A stretch of DNA of 64,000 bases from Branchiostoma floridae (Eukaryota; Chordata; Leptocardii; Amphioxiformes; Branchiostomatidae): positions 4,893,352 to 4,957,351 of the forward strand of contig NC_049997.1 in the NCBI RefSeq assembly GCF_000003815.2. The letters are read 5' to 3'. Position 1 is the first letter of the stretch. Each line of letters begins with the position of its first letter. The position numbers were made by a program, and so were the translations under genes. Below, in pieces: positions 11,440 through 23,814 of the stretch. Below the pieces are notes generated by a model. That model was not told the origin of the DNA. It saw only the letters and a program-made list of their open reading frames with translations, and made no database searches.

Positions 11440-13075
11440 ACCGGTTAACCAGTTTGGTTTTAAGGAACAGCATGGCACAGACGTGTGTATTTGCGCTGAA
11501 GGAGGTAATTCGTTACTACCAGAAACGGGGATCCCTTGTATGTATGGCATTCCTACACGTTTCTGGAGCCTTCGACCGCGTTAAGCACTGGCGGTTATTA
11601 AGAAATTGATCGACAGGAACGTACCACATTACTTAATACCCTTACTTGTACCTGCTACAATGTTTTGTACTTTAGAGTCCATTGGGGCAATGTCCTTTCT
11701 GACAACTTAACTGCCAAGCCAATAACAGAGTGCCACAGGGAAGTCTGCTATCTCCTTTTTTGTTCGAAATCTATGTCTCTGACCCGAGTGTTGAGCTGAG
11801 TTGCTCTTGTGTTGGTTGCGTTGTTATATCCGAAATGCCATTGTGAACCTTTTCTTGTACGATGATGATCCATGTATTATTTGCCCATCTGTCAAAAGTT
11901 TTCAAAAGCTCATGTCTATGTGCACGAAAACCATATACTGTTCAGTGAAACCAAAAGCCAATGTGTATATTTTCCGCTTGGGAGATTCAAATTGAACGGA
12001 CCGCCTCATTCAATGTCTTAGTTCTGTTCCGTCATGTTACGAAATTACACTACGTTTCATCTGTAAACTACCTGGGTAATCAGATTACCTCGGGCCTATC
12101 TGATGATGAATCAATTCGATCTCACATCAGAGGCTTAATATACAAGAGCCAATTCCTTTGAACGAAAATGCCGGTTCACCTCGCCTGGAGTGAAGCGTGT
12201 CCTTTTCAATGCTGTCCATCGATATACATTATATATAACTTTATTGCACAACAGTTGTACGAGGTACAAAGTATGTCATCTACATAACTACAGTTCTATA
12301 GCTTAACTAACTAATACAGGAGTTGTAGTATGGGATAAGCTTTTACAATATAATTGGAAGCTTTTACAATCAGTTGAGTTTCTAATATCCAAGCCTTCTT
12401 TAATATATTTTCCTATATCTGCCATGCAGGGATTGTCACATGTCATGATGTATTTGAATTTGTACTTCAGGTCCATTGAGATAAATCCTTGTGTATAAAA
12501 TGACAACCTTCTGTATAGAGAATGCGTATTTCAGAATATTTGGGACATACAATCAGAAAGTGATATTCGTCTTCAATTAACTCTGGACAGAATGGACAAA
12601 CCCTCTGGTCGATTGGGATTTTTTTTTAATCTCCCGGTTTCTATTTATACATGTATTCTGCTCAGCTGTGGTATCAGTATACCTTAGCTACTATTCGCAA
12701 GCAACGCATAGCCTATAACAATGCTCTCAATATTGTTAGACTATAGAACGAGTGCTAGTGCTAGCCAGGTTTTTGTCTCACATGGGGTTGATGCTTGAGG
12801 CTAGGAGGAGAAAACTAACGCGTGTATTTTATACAAGGCATCGCCGCATCTGCAAAAAGAACATCTTCCGCTTATTCTATTCAGACGCCTCCATCCATGT
12901 GCACAGTATATTCTGGACACACTACGTCAATTATCTACAAAAGCACCGGCTTATCCCACTAAACTTTTCACTATATGTAAATGACAGTTTATTTGTATTG
13001 CTGTAATGTGTGTTTTTATATTTATTGTACATATGATATAGGCCACGTGCCTGCAATAAAGTTGAAATAAATTAC
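11440..13075 (+). mobile_element. Decayed LINE: reverse transcriptase to 3' end, interrupted by a second LINE
   Basis: Broken plus-strand frames give RT-like segments: 'NQFGFKEQHGTDVC' and 'GAFDRVKHW' (11448-11600), then 'VNLFLYDDDPCIICPSVKSFQ' (11838-11900), where YDDD stands in the catalytic YADD box, then 'NYLGNQITSGLSDDESIRSHI' (12068-12135). After an interruption (12230-12640) the frame resumes with 'YMYSAQLWYQYT' (12645-12680) and 'KQRIAYNNALNIVR' (12700-12740). The copy ends near 13070 with 'cctgcaataaagttgaaataaat', a polyadenylation-type 3' tail. Multiple stops and frameshifts make it an old pseudogene. The clade was not resolved. Confidence 0.7.
12230..12640 (-). mobile_element. Nested LINE 3' end inserted in the RT fossil
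   Basis: Read on the minus strand this gives 'DQRVCPFCPELIEDEYHFLIVCPKY' (12540-12620), the C-x2-C…E-D-E-x-H-F-x4-C-P motif of non-LTR ORF2 C-termini. About 65 further codons (12303-12506) and a short 3' UTR with an AATAAAGTT-like tail follow near 12230-12255. The host LINE frame lies on both sides on the opposite strand, so this insertion is younger. Confidence 0.75.
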
Positions 13076-13309
13076 CGCACCAACGACGGTCCAAACCTAA
13101 CCGGGGTGAATGTACGATTGAAGTAAACCCCATACAAATGTGTTGTACTGTACAGTTATTGTTTATGAAAGCTGTAGTAAGATTTGAATCTGTCATATAC
13201 GTGGAATGAGATACATGTACAGTGCAATCCGACACTACCTTGGAACGTTTGTAATTACACTCGTATTGTTCTGCAATTGTGAAGTCACCAATGTTGTGTT
13301 GTGTTGTGG

Positions 13310-13925
13310 GAGCAGACACTTGTCTAGTACTGAGACAGAATGTAAAGACCTCTTGATTTCTAAGGTTAGGGAATTCAGTTCAGGAGAGACAATAGAGAAC
13401 TTAGATTGCAATATTATGACGTCTGTTATAACGTTAAAAGTCTTCCGTACCCACCGTACGGAAACCCTTGTCTCTGCGTCATTTCTTTATCCTTCATGTG
13501 CTGATCTTCCAGTCTGGCCGGCCCGGGCTTTGATTCCGGAAGCCAGGAGACTGTGATACAGATCGCATCACATCAACTAACAAATCTAGACTAACACTCT
13601 ATTGTTGGGAATCTCGTCTAACAGGATCACAACAACATGATGCCCAGTGAGCCTGGTCGTCCTTTTGTGGACCTTACCGTCCATCACGACAAGGTCACAA
13701 CACCACCACACTATTTATTAACTTTCATTTCTTCATTCCATATCATAAACAAATAAATCACATCCCAACCACTTTGAAGTCAAACATCAAATCAAATAAC
13801 AAATCTTGGCCAATCACATTCACGTCATCGTTAACACGTCAAAATCACATTAAAAAACACCATTCCACCTCAAACTAATCATTCATTTATGTGCGGTTTT
13901 CGTCCCTATATTTCCGACAAGTCGT
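13310..13925. repeat. Composite dispersed repeat, copy 2
   Basis: The 5' half (13310-13505, 'cttgtctagtactgagacag', 'gttcaggagagacaatagag', 'ctgcgtcatttctttatcctt') matches 18795-18985. The 3' half (13515-13925) matches 7473-7860. It therefore joins the other two copies into one family of at least 600 bp. Confidence 0.75.
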
Positions 13926-13929
13926 AACA

Positions 13930-16900
13930 ACAACCTCATAACATTTTTCGTCATCGTTAACACGCCATGCAGTTCAATAGCTCATTCCACAACCCTGAAA
14001 AATCAGCCCTCATACTTTTGTATAAACCGGGCCAGGGCCGAACAATTTAAATATTTACACATGTCTTCATCATTCACCATTGTCATCATTTGTAACAAAT
14101 CCCACGCTTCTTTCATTCAAAGTAGTTGTAATTGCATCCGTCATATTGGCATTCGCAAATAAAAATCCCACGTCTTTCATTCACTATCGTTATATCTGCA
14201 ATTATAAAAAAATCCCACATTTCTTTTATTCGCAATCGTCATAATTTCATTTTTGTGAAGAAAAGACTCGCGAATTTACGATCATGTATGGAGGCGTGGG
14301 TTTTTTTGGCCGTCATCTCGTCAGGGAATTTCCCATGACTCATGATCATGCAGGTGCATGTTCAGACAGGACACAACTGTCACCGTAGACGTAGAGAAGC
14401 GTGTTTTGTGTTGCGTACACTGGACAAACTTAACGTCTTTTGTGTGAAATGGAAGATTCAAGACTAAAGAAAACTAAAGTGGCAGTTTTCAAAAATTCGG
14501 ATGCACTTTCAGGAACATCAAGTTTCCAAATGACGCATTTACACTCTTTATCCAGGCCTGTCCTCGCGATCGTCAGGCAGTTATAGCTAAATCAACTGTC
14601 TTGAAAGGCACAGAAAGCCGCCTTCCGTATCAAAACTCTCATTCAGACTGCGTTATTCCCTAAGGCCCTACTTAAACTCGATAATGCATGTATCAAGTCT
14701 ATAATGTTACATGCTATTGAGATCTGAAGCAAAGATCACTCAAATGACAACTGCACTGTTGAAATATTAACATATAGAACCGCTTTTGTAAAAACACCGA
14801 TCCGATAAGTTAATGCACACAGAAATTCGTGTAACCTAGCTAGTGTAACCTTGCCAGTGCGACTATCATAATGGCTATGAATACAGATCATGTAAGAACT
14901 AACGTTAGGGTGTTTTTTATACGTGTGTTTTACACATGATACTAGTATTAGGCATGTCAAACCTACCCCCTTGCCGCATTAGAACGAAGCGGCCCGCGGG
15001 GCCGTAAATGTATTTAAAAAAATCTTAAAAATCAACCGCTTGAATAATGCCAATCAAAATCGTTGTCTATAATCTATGGAATGTTGACTACGATACTATC
15101 TTATTTTTAGTTGACAATATCCATATAATAAGGAGCTAAAAATCATAAAAGTTGGAGATACAGCCGGAAAAATGCCCCGTTTTGACGCCGCGCGCGCGGC
15201 ACGCTATTTCGAAGGCCGCGCGGCGGAGATGCAATTTTCAACTCAAAAGCCACAAGCCGCCGTGCATCGGAGAACTCTGGGAATGATTCCAGGTGAAAGG
15301 CCAGAGATCAAGGTTCATTCAAGTGGTTGCACAATTTTGCTACGTCATTCCTGGCGGAAGTTATGGGCCAGAGTAGGGAAACCTCCGAAAGTAAGTGGAT
15401 ATTTTTGCCATTTTTCTTGAATTTAGCAATTTTGTCCATACACAGTGACAAATATAGATATATTGCGATCATCATGGTGTAGTTTCTGTTTCTATTTACG
15501 CGAGTTTGGCTTGTGGCTTTAGCGATGCGATTTGAGAGTTTTTTTAGGCAGCCCGCGCACGGCCGTGGAGGGGGAGGGGGGCGTGACATCACGGACGCCC
15601 GCGGACATTGTCTGCGCTATAAATTCAACATATTATCATAAATTCTGCGCTATTTGACCGCAGAATGGCAATATATTTTATGTATTGTGTAGAATACCTA
15701 TCATTACCGATGATGTGGCATATTTTGTAACAAAAAAACGTTTCACTATCGTAAATGATATGTTGCGTGCAGATAGGTTATTGCCATGCTCAATCGGAAT
15801 TTGTCAGTTGCATGGTATTAATTTCGAGATCATTTTTTTAATTTTCTAGTTGACACAAAAGGGACATATCCTGGGCAGATCAGCGGAAACAGCAAAATAG
15901 AGACTTGTCAAAACTGCTCACCAGAGACAAGGCTGCAGACACCGAGACAACAGATCAAGTTTTGACACGACATGTTCCAGGAGTTGCAATAATTGGTGAC
16001 GAACATTGAAAGTTATTTGATCTTATTGTTTTGATTTTTAAAGAAGAAAAGCTAAGTTAAGAGAAACTGAATAGAAAAGCAACCTACTAATAATAATCAG
16101 AAAGTTACTTGAACTAAACAGTTATTTTTTAGAATGGGTAAAACATGTATGCATACTAATTAGCACTTACTATTACTAATGTCATTAATTACGATGTTAA
16201 TTAGGACAACTGCTAATTAAGCATTTGATTGTTAAAAGTTCTTAAAAGTAACATGTAATTTACATCTGTACAACCCATTTAAGTATGCCTACAACATAAA
16301 TGTGATTAAAAGCCAATGTGTGGATAGTTTTCACCATATATGTATCATTAGCATATTGCTAATTAGCATAAATTCTTAATTATTTATTGATGTTCCTAAA
16401 AGTGTGGATACATTCCTGTACTTACGTCAACATGCAATATAGGTTAGCACTGTCTAGTTTTATTTCAGGGAACATGTATTCAAATAGGGACAAGTGATAC
16501 AATTATATGTGTTGTTGGAAGTACTTGAGGGTAATAACCCTCATTTGCATATTTTGTAATTAATGAAAACTACAAAAATACTTCATTTTTTAAATGATTA
16601 GTCTTACTTTGAATTAGAAACGTGAAGTTCTTTCTTAAGCTTGTAGCATGTTTAAGAAATGCAGATTAATTGAATGGTACTATTGTGGATGAGTAGATTA
16701 ATTAGCGTTAATTAGGATTAATTAATACAAAGTAATGATGATATGTCGAGAAAACAATATTATAGTCTGTCCAGTAATATTATCTTCATGTGCTGAAAAT
16801 TTGAAGAACATTTGTTAAAGCGTTCGGAAGATACATTAAAAAGTGTGTAAATAACTGTGTGCTTGTGGTCATTTTCGGTGCCATGTCGAGGTCAACTGTT

Positions 16901-17900
16901 CCCATAGGGCTAATAGATAAGCCTCTTCTAATAGAAACGTCCAACTTTTCAACTTTGAAAAATTCTAGAAAATTTTAACATTGTCGGATTTCAACGCAAT
17001 AAAAAGCATTGTAATCAGAGGAATCTGATCTGTAATTTGAAAGCAGTTTCAGCAACTTTGACCTTAACCAAAATTTTGGTGTGACATGCCTACTAGTATG
17101 TCGCTGTGGCTTATAGCATGCCCGCAGTCCCCGCCACGGCCAATGGAATGTTTGTAGAATATGTCCAAGCTTTCAAGTTTGGTGTGATTCTTTTTTTTTT
17201 ACATGTTGGCCGGTTGTTTGATATCTTTCTCCTCTTTCCTAGCTCCCCCTTTTCCGCTATGGAATAACCCATGGTCGCTGGCCAATGGGCTGCCTAGTAT
17301 TCATATTGCGTAATGCAGATGAAACGTAAACCAAGCTGATTACGAACACAGCAGTCATTTCGCTGCCAGACAGAGGGGAGACAACACGTGTCTGGGACCG
17401 GTCTCTGATGATTAATAACAACTGCCCCCACGAAGTCAACGCACTCACCAGCACCTCGGTAAGTAACTCAGCTTTTACTTCTGCATAGTCAAGAGGATCT
17501 TAGAATAATGGATCGCGTTCTTTGGTCAGAGTCAGGTATAGTTAGATTATGAACTTGATTTAATTGTTAGTTGGGATTTTTCAAATTCATACTGCAATTG
17601 ACCTGTCCTTTTTGGCATTGTTGTTGCAGGGGCTCATCATAAAGATAAACAAGATCAAAAGAAGTACAACTATAATACTTGCAGTGGAAAGGAAACATCT
17701 CATCATCATTGACTTCTTATTCTATTTCTTATCACTTTTATAATTCTTATTCAAAAGCGAATCAACATTTTGAAATATTTCCAATATTTCGTTGGGCTAA
17801 AGGGTTCAGGTACAGGTTAATATGTGTGGGTCCCTGATCTTTGCACAGGTCGGGCAAATGAGATCCACACGAATTCAAGGGACGTCGGTGGCTTTCACTG
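13930..17900. other. Long stretch without a recognised gene
   Basis: 14000-15150 is AT-rich intergenic sequence. 15165-15310 is a CpG-rich patch with GCGCGC runs, and an 82-codon plus ORF over it (15172-15420) has no signature. 15540-15600 has a G-rich run. 16080-16760 is very AT-rich with repeated 'aattagcat/ttaattag' motifs. No exon pair was identified. An ORF at 17257-17454 is unsupported. Confidence 0.4.
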
Positions 17901-18779
17901 AAAGACGAACTGTATCACTGAAGGGAAGGACATCCGTGTGCAAATTGCTACAAGAGGATCGAGGCTGAGAGCCATATGCAAAACCCGAAACAACGTCGCC
18001 CGAAGGAGCAAGGCCATGAGAGGGAAATGCCAGACCGACAGCAGAGCCGCGGGCGGTCAACCGATTGTGCTGCTTTTGAGGGAAAAACTGAGTGCAGTTA
18101 GAGAATTCATGGACTGACGTACACGTACTATCTGCGTTATTTGACTTATACGAATACGTGTTGTCTATTCTATTAGGTCATATTTAGTCATGTAAAAAAA
18201 TAATTCAATTCATCTAGACAACGATGGATATACGAATGGTGGACATCCTAACCAAACGTATATGAAAACTTTATTGACACGACAAAAGTACAGCGACTTT
18301 CGTGAGGATTATAACAACTATTTACAGTACAGCTAAGCAGACGTATGTGCATATTTACAGATATGAATAAGTGAACATGTTGTTTCTAGCATGTCATTTA
18401 CATAATTCGAACATTGCCTGCAAATGTCTTGAGTTACAAACGAACTTTTACCAATCTAACGTTTGCGGGAGTTTCTCAACGGTAAAAATACACGTCCGGA
18501 CCCGTGCAGCCGTTTACTTTTGGGTTGTAGCAGCCGTTAACTTTTGGGCTGTAGCAGCCTTTCACTCCGTCACTTACAAGAATATACAACGCAACGATTG
18601 TTAGATGTAATTAGTCTGTAGTATTATACTATGATTGTTATTGAATTCTTGAACTGTTATTCGTTTGATGACGTGAACTGCAACAGACCGAGATGTACTT
18701 AGTCTAGTAATATGAGCGATATTGTGTAGCTGTCTGTCAGGTAAGGCAGGATACAAAGACGAGAGATTTCTACGGCAGT

Positions 18780-19010
18780 TCAGGAGAGCAGATATTTGTC
18801 TAGTACTGAGACAGAATGTGAATACAAGAGATTTCTAAGGTAAGAGAGTTCAGTTCAGGAGAGACAATAGAGAACTTCAGTTAAGGCCAAAGAGATTATA
18901 TTGTTAAAAGTCTTCTGTACCCAGCGTGCGGAAATTCTTGTCTCTGCGTCATTTCTTTATCCTTCTTCATGTGCTGATTTTCGAATTCCAGTTGACAACT
19001 AAAGGAACCT
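18780..19010. repeat. Composite dispersed repeat, copy 3 (5' half)
   Basis: It matches 13310-13505 over 'tttgtctagtactgagacag', 'gttcaggagagacaatagag', 'gttaaaagtcttc.gtaccca' and 'ctctgcgtcatttctttatcc'. It leads directly into the 100-bp satellite. Confidence 0.7.
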
Positions 19011-19073
19011 GTATATATTTGTTACATGTCTAAGCCTATATCGTTAGGATCTTATCGTAACTTTCCTAACTTT

Positions 19074-19780
19074 ACAACACACTAACCCTTCATGCTTGTG
19101 GCTCTTGCCGTCCTGCCGTTTCCGACAAGAGTACAAGATCATATTTCCTAACCATCCCATCCAATCCCTTCATACAACACACTAACCCGTCATGCTTGTG
19201 TCTCTTGCCGTCCTGCCGCTTCCGACAAGAGTACAAGATCATATTTCCTAACCATCCCATCCAATCCCTTCATACAACACACTAACACTTCATGCTTGTG
19301 TCTCTTGCCGTCCTGCCGCTTCCGACAAGAGTACAAGATCATATTTCCTAACCATCCCATCCAATCCCTTCATACAACACACTAACCCTTCATGCTTGTG
19401 TCTCTTGCCGTCCTGCCGTTTCCGACAAGAGTACAAGATCATATTTCCTAACCATCCCATCCAATCCCTTCATCAACACACTAACCCTTCATGCTTGTGT
19501 CTCTTGCCGTCCTGCCGCTTCCGACAAGAGTACAAGATCATATTTCCTAACCATCCCATCCAATCCCTTCATACAACACACTAACCCTTCATGCTTGTGT
19601 CTCTTGCCGTCCTGCCGCTTCCGACAAGAGTACAAGATCATATTTCCTAACCATCCCATCCAATCCCTTCATACAACACACTAACCCTTCATGCTTGTGT
19701 CTCTTGCCGTCCTGCCGCTTCCGACAAGACCACAAGATCACGTTTCTTAGTCATCTCATAACTTCATACAGCACACTAAT
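19074..19780. repeat. 100-bp tandem repeat, about seven copies
   Basis: Unit: cactaacccttcatgcttgt + gtctcttgccgtcctgccgc + ttccgacaagagtacaagat + catatttcctaaccatccca + tccaatcccttcatacaaca. Copies begin near 19079, 19179, 19279, 19379, 19479, 19578 and 19678 and are nearly identical except the diverged last one. The 'ttgccgtcc…gacaag' core is also present once in the composite repeat copies near 7600-7650 and 13670-13695. The ORFs here translate the repeat only. Confidence 0.9.
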
Positions 19781-19784
19781 CCGT

Positions 19785-20740
19785 CATATCCAAATGGCGC
19801 CAGCGCCACCCTTCCCGTCATACACCGTAAAACAATATGGCGGCGCCCATAAATGCCAACAAAAACAGAACAGGTTTTGCTATCGCAAACCTGTAAAAAG
19901 GTGCACTTACCCTCTGTGAACACGCCATTTGAAGAGGCCTTTTCTCCTGTGTACGCAACAAACAGAGTTGTGACTGGATAAGAAAGAAGATAACATATAA
20001 CCAGGTGTTTATACCTATGTGACAGCCGTTTCCGTGACCTTCTTCTAGCACTCTCTCACCGCTTCAATAAACAAACACACCGACTGTAATCAGTAATCTG
20101 GTCACGATATTATCCCCAAGGTATACTCTTCAAGCAGAGGTTATGCTCAGGCTGGTTTTCAAAGTTTTGGTCAGATTTTCTCGTCAGTTTTGCTTTATAT
20201 TTGGCTTGGCGATATAAAGAAAACCTGGCAAAGTAGAAAGCCGGACATAAAAGCCCAAAGCGTCGAAAACCAGCTGGAGCCTAACCTATACTTAGAGAGT
20301 ACATGTATCTAACCTTAGAATATATATGTATATGACGAGTCTGCGAGCTGTAAATGCCATTTTTGGTGTAGTACGTCCGTGTTTTCTCGATCAGCGCTCG
20401 ACAGGGACGGTTTTTCAGGCGAAAAATATACGCGACCCTTTGTCGATCTTAAAATCGAGCGACCTTCCAGCCATCAAGAAGTACGACTTACGCTATTGGA
20501 TCCATGATAATATGGGTATGATAATATGTTTTCCTGACTACTTGTTCATGAATGACTCAATCCACGATAACTTGGAAAGCATTATAGCATTATATCAATT
20601 TGACTTAATACCGAAGTCTTGCACTATTCTATACAATTTCTTTCCATCTTTCCACCACAAATAGTCATAAGCGTTTCATTTGCCTTGAATCGGTTAGCCC
20701 GTGCCTTTCGTGTGGCATATGTTACTGTTTGAACGATGAG
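19785..20740. other. No gene recognised
   Basis: A 112-codon plus ORF at 20326-20664 has no recognisable domain, no context and ordinary AT-rich composition. It is not called a gene. Confidence 0.35.
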
Positions 20741-20849
20741 CTCAGGACCAACAGTCCCCGGGTTCCTTACTGACATACGCCCCTGATGTTGTGGCGCTTA
20801 AAACGTTCTTGCCTTGCAATGGAGTGACGCCCAACGAGCCTCTAGTTTA

Positions 20850-20925
20850 ACTTGCCCAAATTAAGGTCAGTTCGGGCGTCCCACAGGGCTCGGTGCTGGG
20901 ACCCAGCATTATCTATGAGAATATG
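20850..20925 (+). mobile_element. Reverse transcriptase fragment (SSGVPQGSVLGP motif)
   Basis: The plus frame at about 20868-20910 reads V-S-S-G-V-P-Q-G-S-V-L-G-P, the RT motif preceding the catalytic loop in non-LTR retrotransposons. The flanks are too degraded to define the element. Confidence 0.6.
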
Positions 20926-21060
20926 CTAGAATAGGCTTTTTTGCTAAGACAAGACTGTCATACAACGAGACATCAGACATGACTTAAGACATAAATGATC
21001 GATTATATCTAACGAGATGTCATAGTAAAAAGCAGCAAACAGACTTGCTGTGCAAAGCAA

Positions 21061-21160
21061 TGGATGTTAACGAAGATATTATATTTGTGTGTTTACGTGT
21101 GTGTGTATTTGTGTGTGTGCGTTTGTGTGTGTGAGTGAGTTTGTACGTGTATGTAAATAT
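21061..21160. repeat. GT-rich microsatellite
   Basis: Interrupted (TG)n with 'tgtgtgtttacgtgtgtgtg' and similar runs. The ORF through it (21089-21274) is Cys/Val low complexity. Confidence 0.8.
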
Positions 21161-21989
21161 TGTTCAGCACCAAGGACAGGTCGCCCGTTTCTGTGCGTAT
21201 ACGTTTTTCTTGTGACTGGTCTTTTTTTTCCTTTTCAAAGTATCAATGACAAGAACATCAATGCATCAATGTAATTCACATTTGTAAAAGTTATCCGATA
21301 GAGCAACTTGATCCTCATGGATCAAAAGTGTCGCCTATCAATCTTTACTTATACTGCAGTTATCTCAACTTGCATTACCTTGTCTAATCTTCATCTAGAG
21401 GGTCGGGACCATGGCTTCTTCAAGCTTCCTCCATCATTCTCTGTCCTTCGCCCTTCGTATGCAGACTACTAGTGGCCTGTATCATCCCGGACATTATCCC
21501 TGATATCCCTGACGGTGACGGCAGTTATCTACTGTCTAATACAAAGCACCATTCTCATGGAGCAACAGCGTCGCCTAGCAAAGTTTGTCAGAACTGCAGG
21601 AGTTCATGACTAGGCCTCGTGCGATGGACAACAAAATGTGTTAAATATTGTTAGATATGTGCCATTACTTAGGAACTGGGAAATTAAAGAACATAATTGC
21701 GATCCTTCAAAGAATTTACATATATCTTCAGATGTTGAAGAACATAATTATGAAGTAGCTCATATTTGTACCAAGAAACATTTAATTAATAAAACCAAAT
21801 ATCAAACTGACATGTAAAAGTTAACGTATAGCGATGGAGTGCATGCAATTCTATCATATCCTCTTGGTCTATTTACATGTCAATGTTGGAGCTGGCTATT
21901 AATATTGCAAGGCAATTACAGAAATGATTTTCATAAAAAAACTTGCTTTTTCTGTAGTACTTCACACTGGAGAGCCCAGAATGCCTGAA

Positions 21990-22898
21990 CCCTATTCAGA
22001 CCGGGGGGGGGGGGGGGGGGGGGGGCTNNNNNNNNNNNNNNNNNNNNNNNNNNNNNNNNNNNNNNNNNNNNNNNNNNNNNNNNNNNNNNNNNNNNNNNNN
22101 NNNNNNNNNNNNNNNNNNNNNNNNNNNATTGTTGGAAACAATTGAACGAAGTTTGACAAATTTTCCATGTCAACCGTTTGTTGACAGGCAGTTTTGCCAA
22201 AAATCACTATTTTTGGTTCTAACAATGGATTTTTCACATTTATTTGCTATATTACTGATATTTTGTTACATAAATAAAATCTTATATTATTTAGCATATC
22301 TTTCATAATTACATATGCATAAATTATGCTAATTTGATGACGTCATCAGCCCAAAATCCAAGATGGCGGACCGTATGGCCAGATCAAGAATAATAAGCTA
22401 ATTATCCCTTAAAATGTGTATCTACCTGGAATTTTTTAATCGAAAACCTTCTAAATGAATGTATTTAGTCTATTTCCATTGCCCTTTGTGATTATTTGTT
22501 GCAAAAAAAGGATTTTCAAAAATTGGTGGTGGATATAACATAGCGGAGCCCAACTCGTATCTTAGATGTACATGACGTCATTTTATGACGTCATATTGAC
22601 GTCATTGATGTTGCTATAGGCAACACAAGTCGTAATTAACATTATTATTTTGTTATCTGCACTTGTTGTTACATTTTTGTAGCATAACTTGAAGTTTTTT
22701 GAGAACACCCTTTTTTCATGGGTCCGGCCAATATAACAAAATAGATGACGTCATAATTACGTCATCGTACGTTGCCGTAACGTCTTGTCAGATATTATGT
22801 CGACATCATGTCCTGAAAATTTGGTGGCCCTACGGCACGTCGTGTATGAGTTATAAGACTTAGAAATGGAGGGCCTCAAAAGCCCGGCCTGAATAGGG
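21990..22898. mobile_element. piggyBac-like MITE: TTAA flanks, CCCTATTCAG termini, contains assembly gap
   Basis: The left end CCCTATTCAGACCGGGG and the right end (reverse complement CCCTATTCAGGCCGGG) are inverted repeats. The right flank is TTAA (22899-22902) and the left flank is TGAA (21986-21989), probably a mutated TTAA. A run of 23 G follows the left TIR (22003-22025) and abuts the N gap. The interior has five perfect TGACGTCA palindromes (22338, 22573, 22586, 22597, 22746). No transposase frame is seen. TTAA flanks and CCC termini are typical of piggyBac-type elements (established knowledge); the assignment is inference. Confidence 0.6.
22028..22127. other. Assembly gap (100 N)
   Basis: Exactly 100 N, a conventional gap size. 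It directly follows a poly-G run that probably stopped sequencing. Confidence 0.95.
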
Positions 22899-22904
22899 TT
22901 AAAG

Positions 22905-23800
22905 GCAAAGACCCTACATGTAGGTATATGCTCTAAACTACAGGGTAACTTTCGGTATTTAGACTGCCTATTCTTAACAATGGGAATCATGGCAGAAAGA
23001 GGCTGTCAAAAATCACTAACCTGAGTTTCAGAACATGAAAAACTCACATTGGTATGGTTGTAGTGAAATGTTTGACATTGTGCTATCACGGCGTTATAAT
23101 GTTCATATGGCTTACGTTTAATTTCCAAAAAATACAGAAATACAATTCGACAAAATTTTTCAACCCTGACTGCCGTAAAATAGATACTCTATTTTCTCAT
23201 CTCCACCTTGTTGGCCCGATTTAAAACATGTATGCATGATATGAATATAACAATTTTGACCGGTAACCTGTTGTATTTTCTTAAGTTTGTTGGTTCGTTT
23301 GTTGGTTCGTCCGTCCGTTGGCTGCTTGGTTGGTTCGTTGGCGTTTTTTTGTTTGCTTGGTAAGATGGTTAGTTGCCCTGGGTCTGACAAGTTTTACATG
23401 TCCTATCGGGTAAGCACATAAAATTACTTGTCCGAACCAATTTTTACTAGCCCAAAATTCAAATGTCTCTTTTCTATGTATTATCATTTCCAGCAATGGC
23501 ATTCTTGTTGTTGCCTCTATTTTTCTATGTTTACCATTGCTTGATTTTATGACTGTAAAAAGTAACAACAAAATCTCACTCAATGGAAAAATCTTACTTG
23601 CCCGATCGGAAAAGTGGCCCGGGGTAGGTCATGCACTTGCCCGATCAGCACTTTCACTCACCCAGGACAATAGGGCTAGTGGACTTGTCCAACCTTGTTA
23701 CCGTTTCAAAAAAATCTCGAAAACGTCATTTAGTAATTAGATTTTTCGGTCTGGAAGATTGATGTAATGCGAGAAACGTTTGTTTGAAGACTGAACAAAT
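22905..23800. other. No gene recognised
   Basis: Contains a diverged (ttggttcg)n-like simple repeat at 23288-23345 and otherwise stop-rich sequence. Minus ORFs at 23160-23583 translate the simple repeat. Confidence 0.4.
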
Positions 23801-23814
23801 GGCAGATTCTAGGT

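Noticed and set aside
19074..19780. Regular 100-bp repeats considered as a CRISPR-like array
   Set aside because: Whole unit is repeated without variable spacers and the context is a eukaryotic genome; it is a satellite.
20326..20664. 112-codon plus ORF
   Set aside because: No signature or splice or repeat context; length is within chance in AT-rich DNA.
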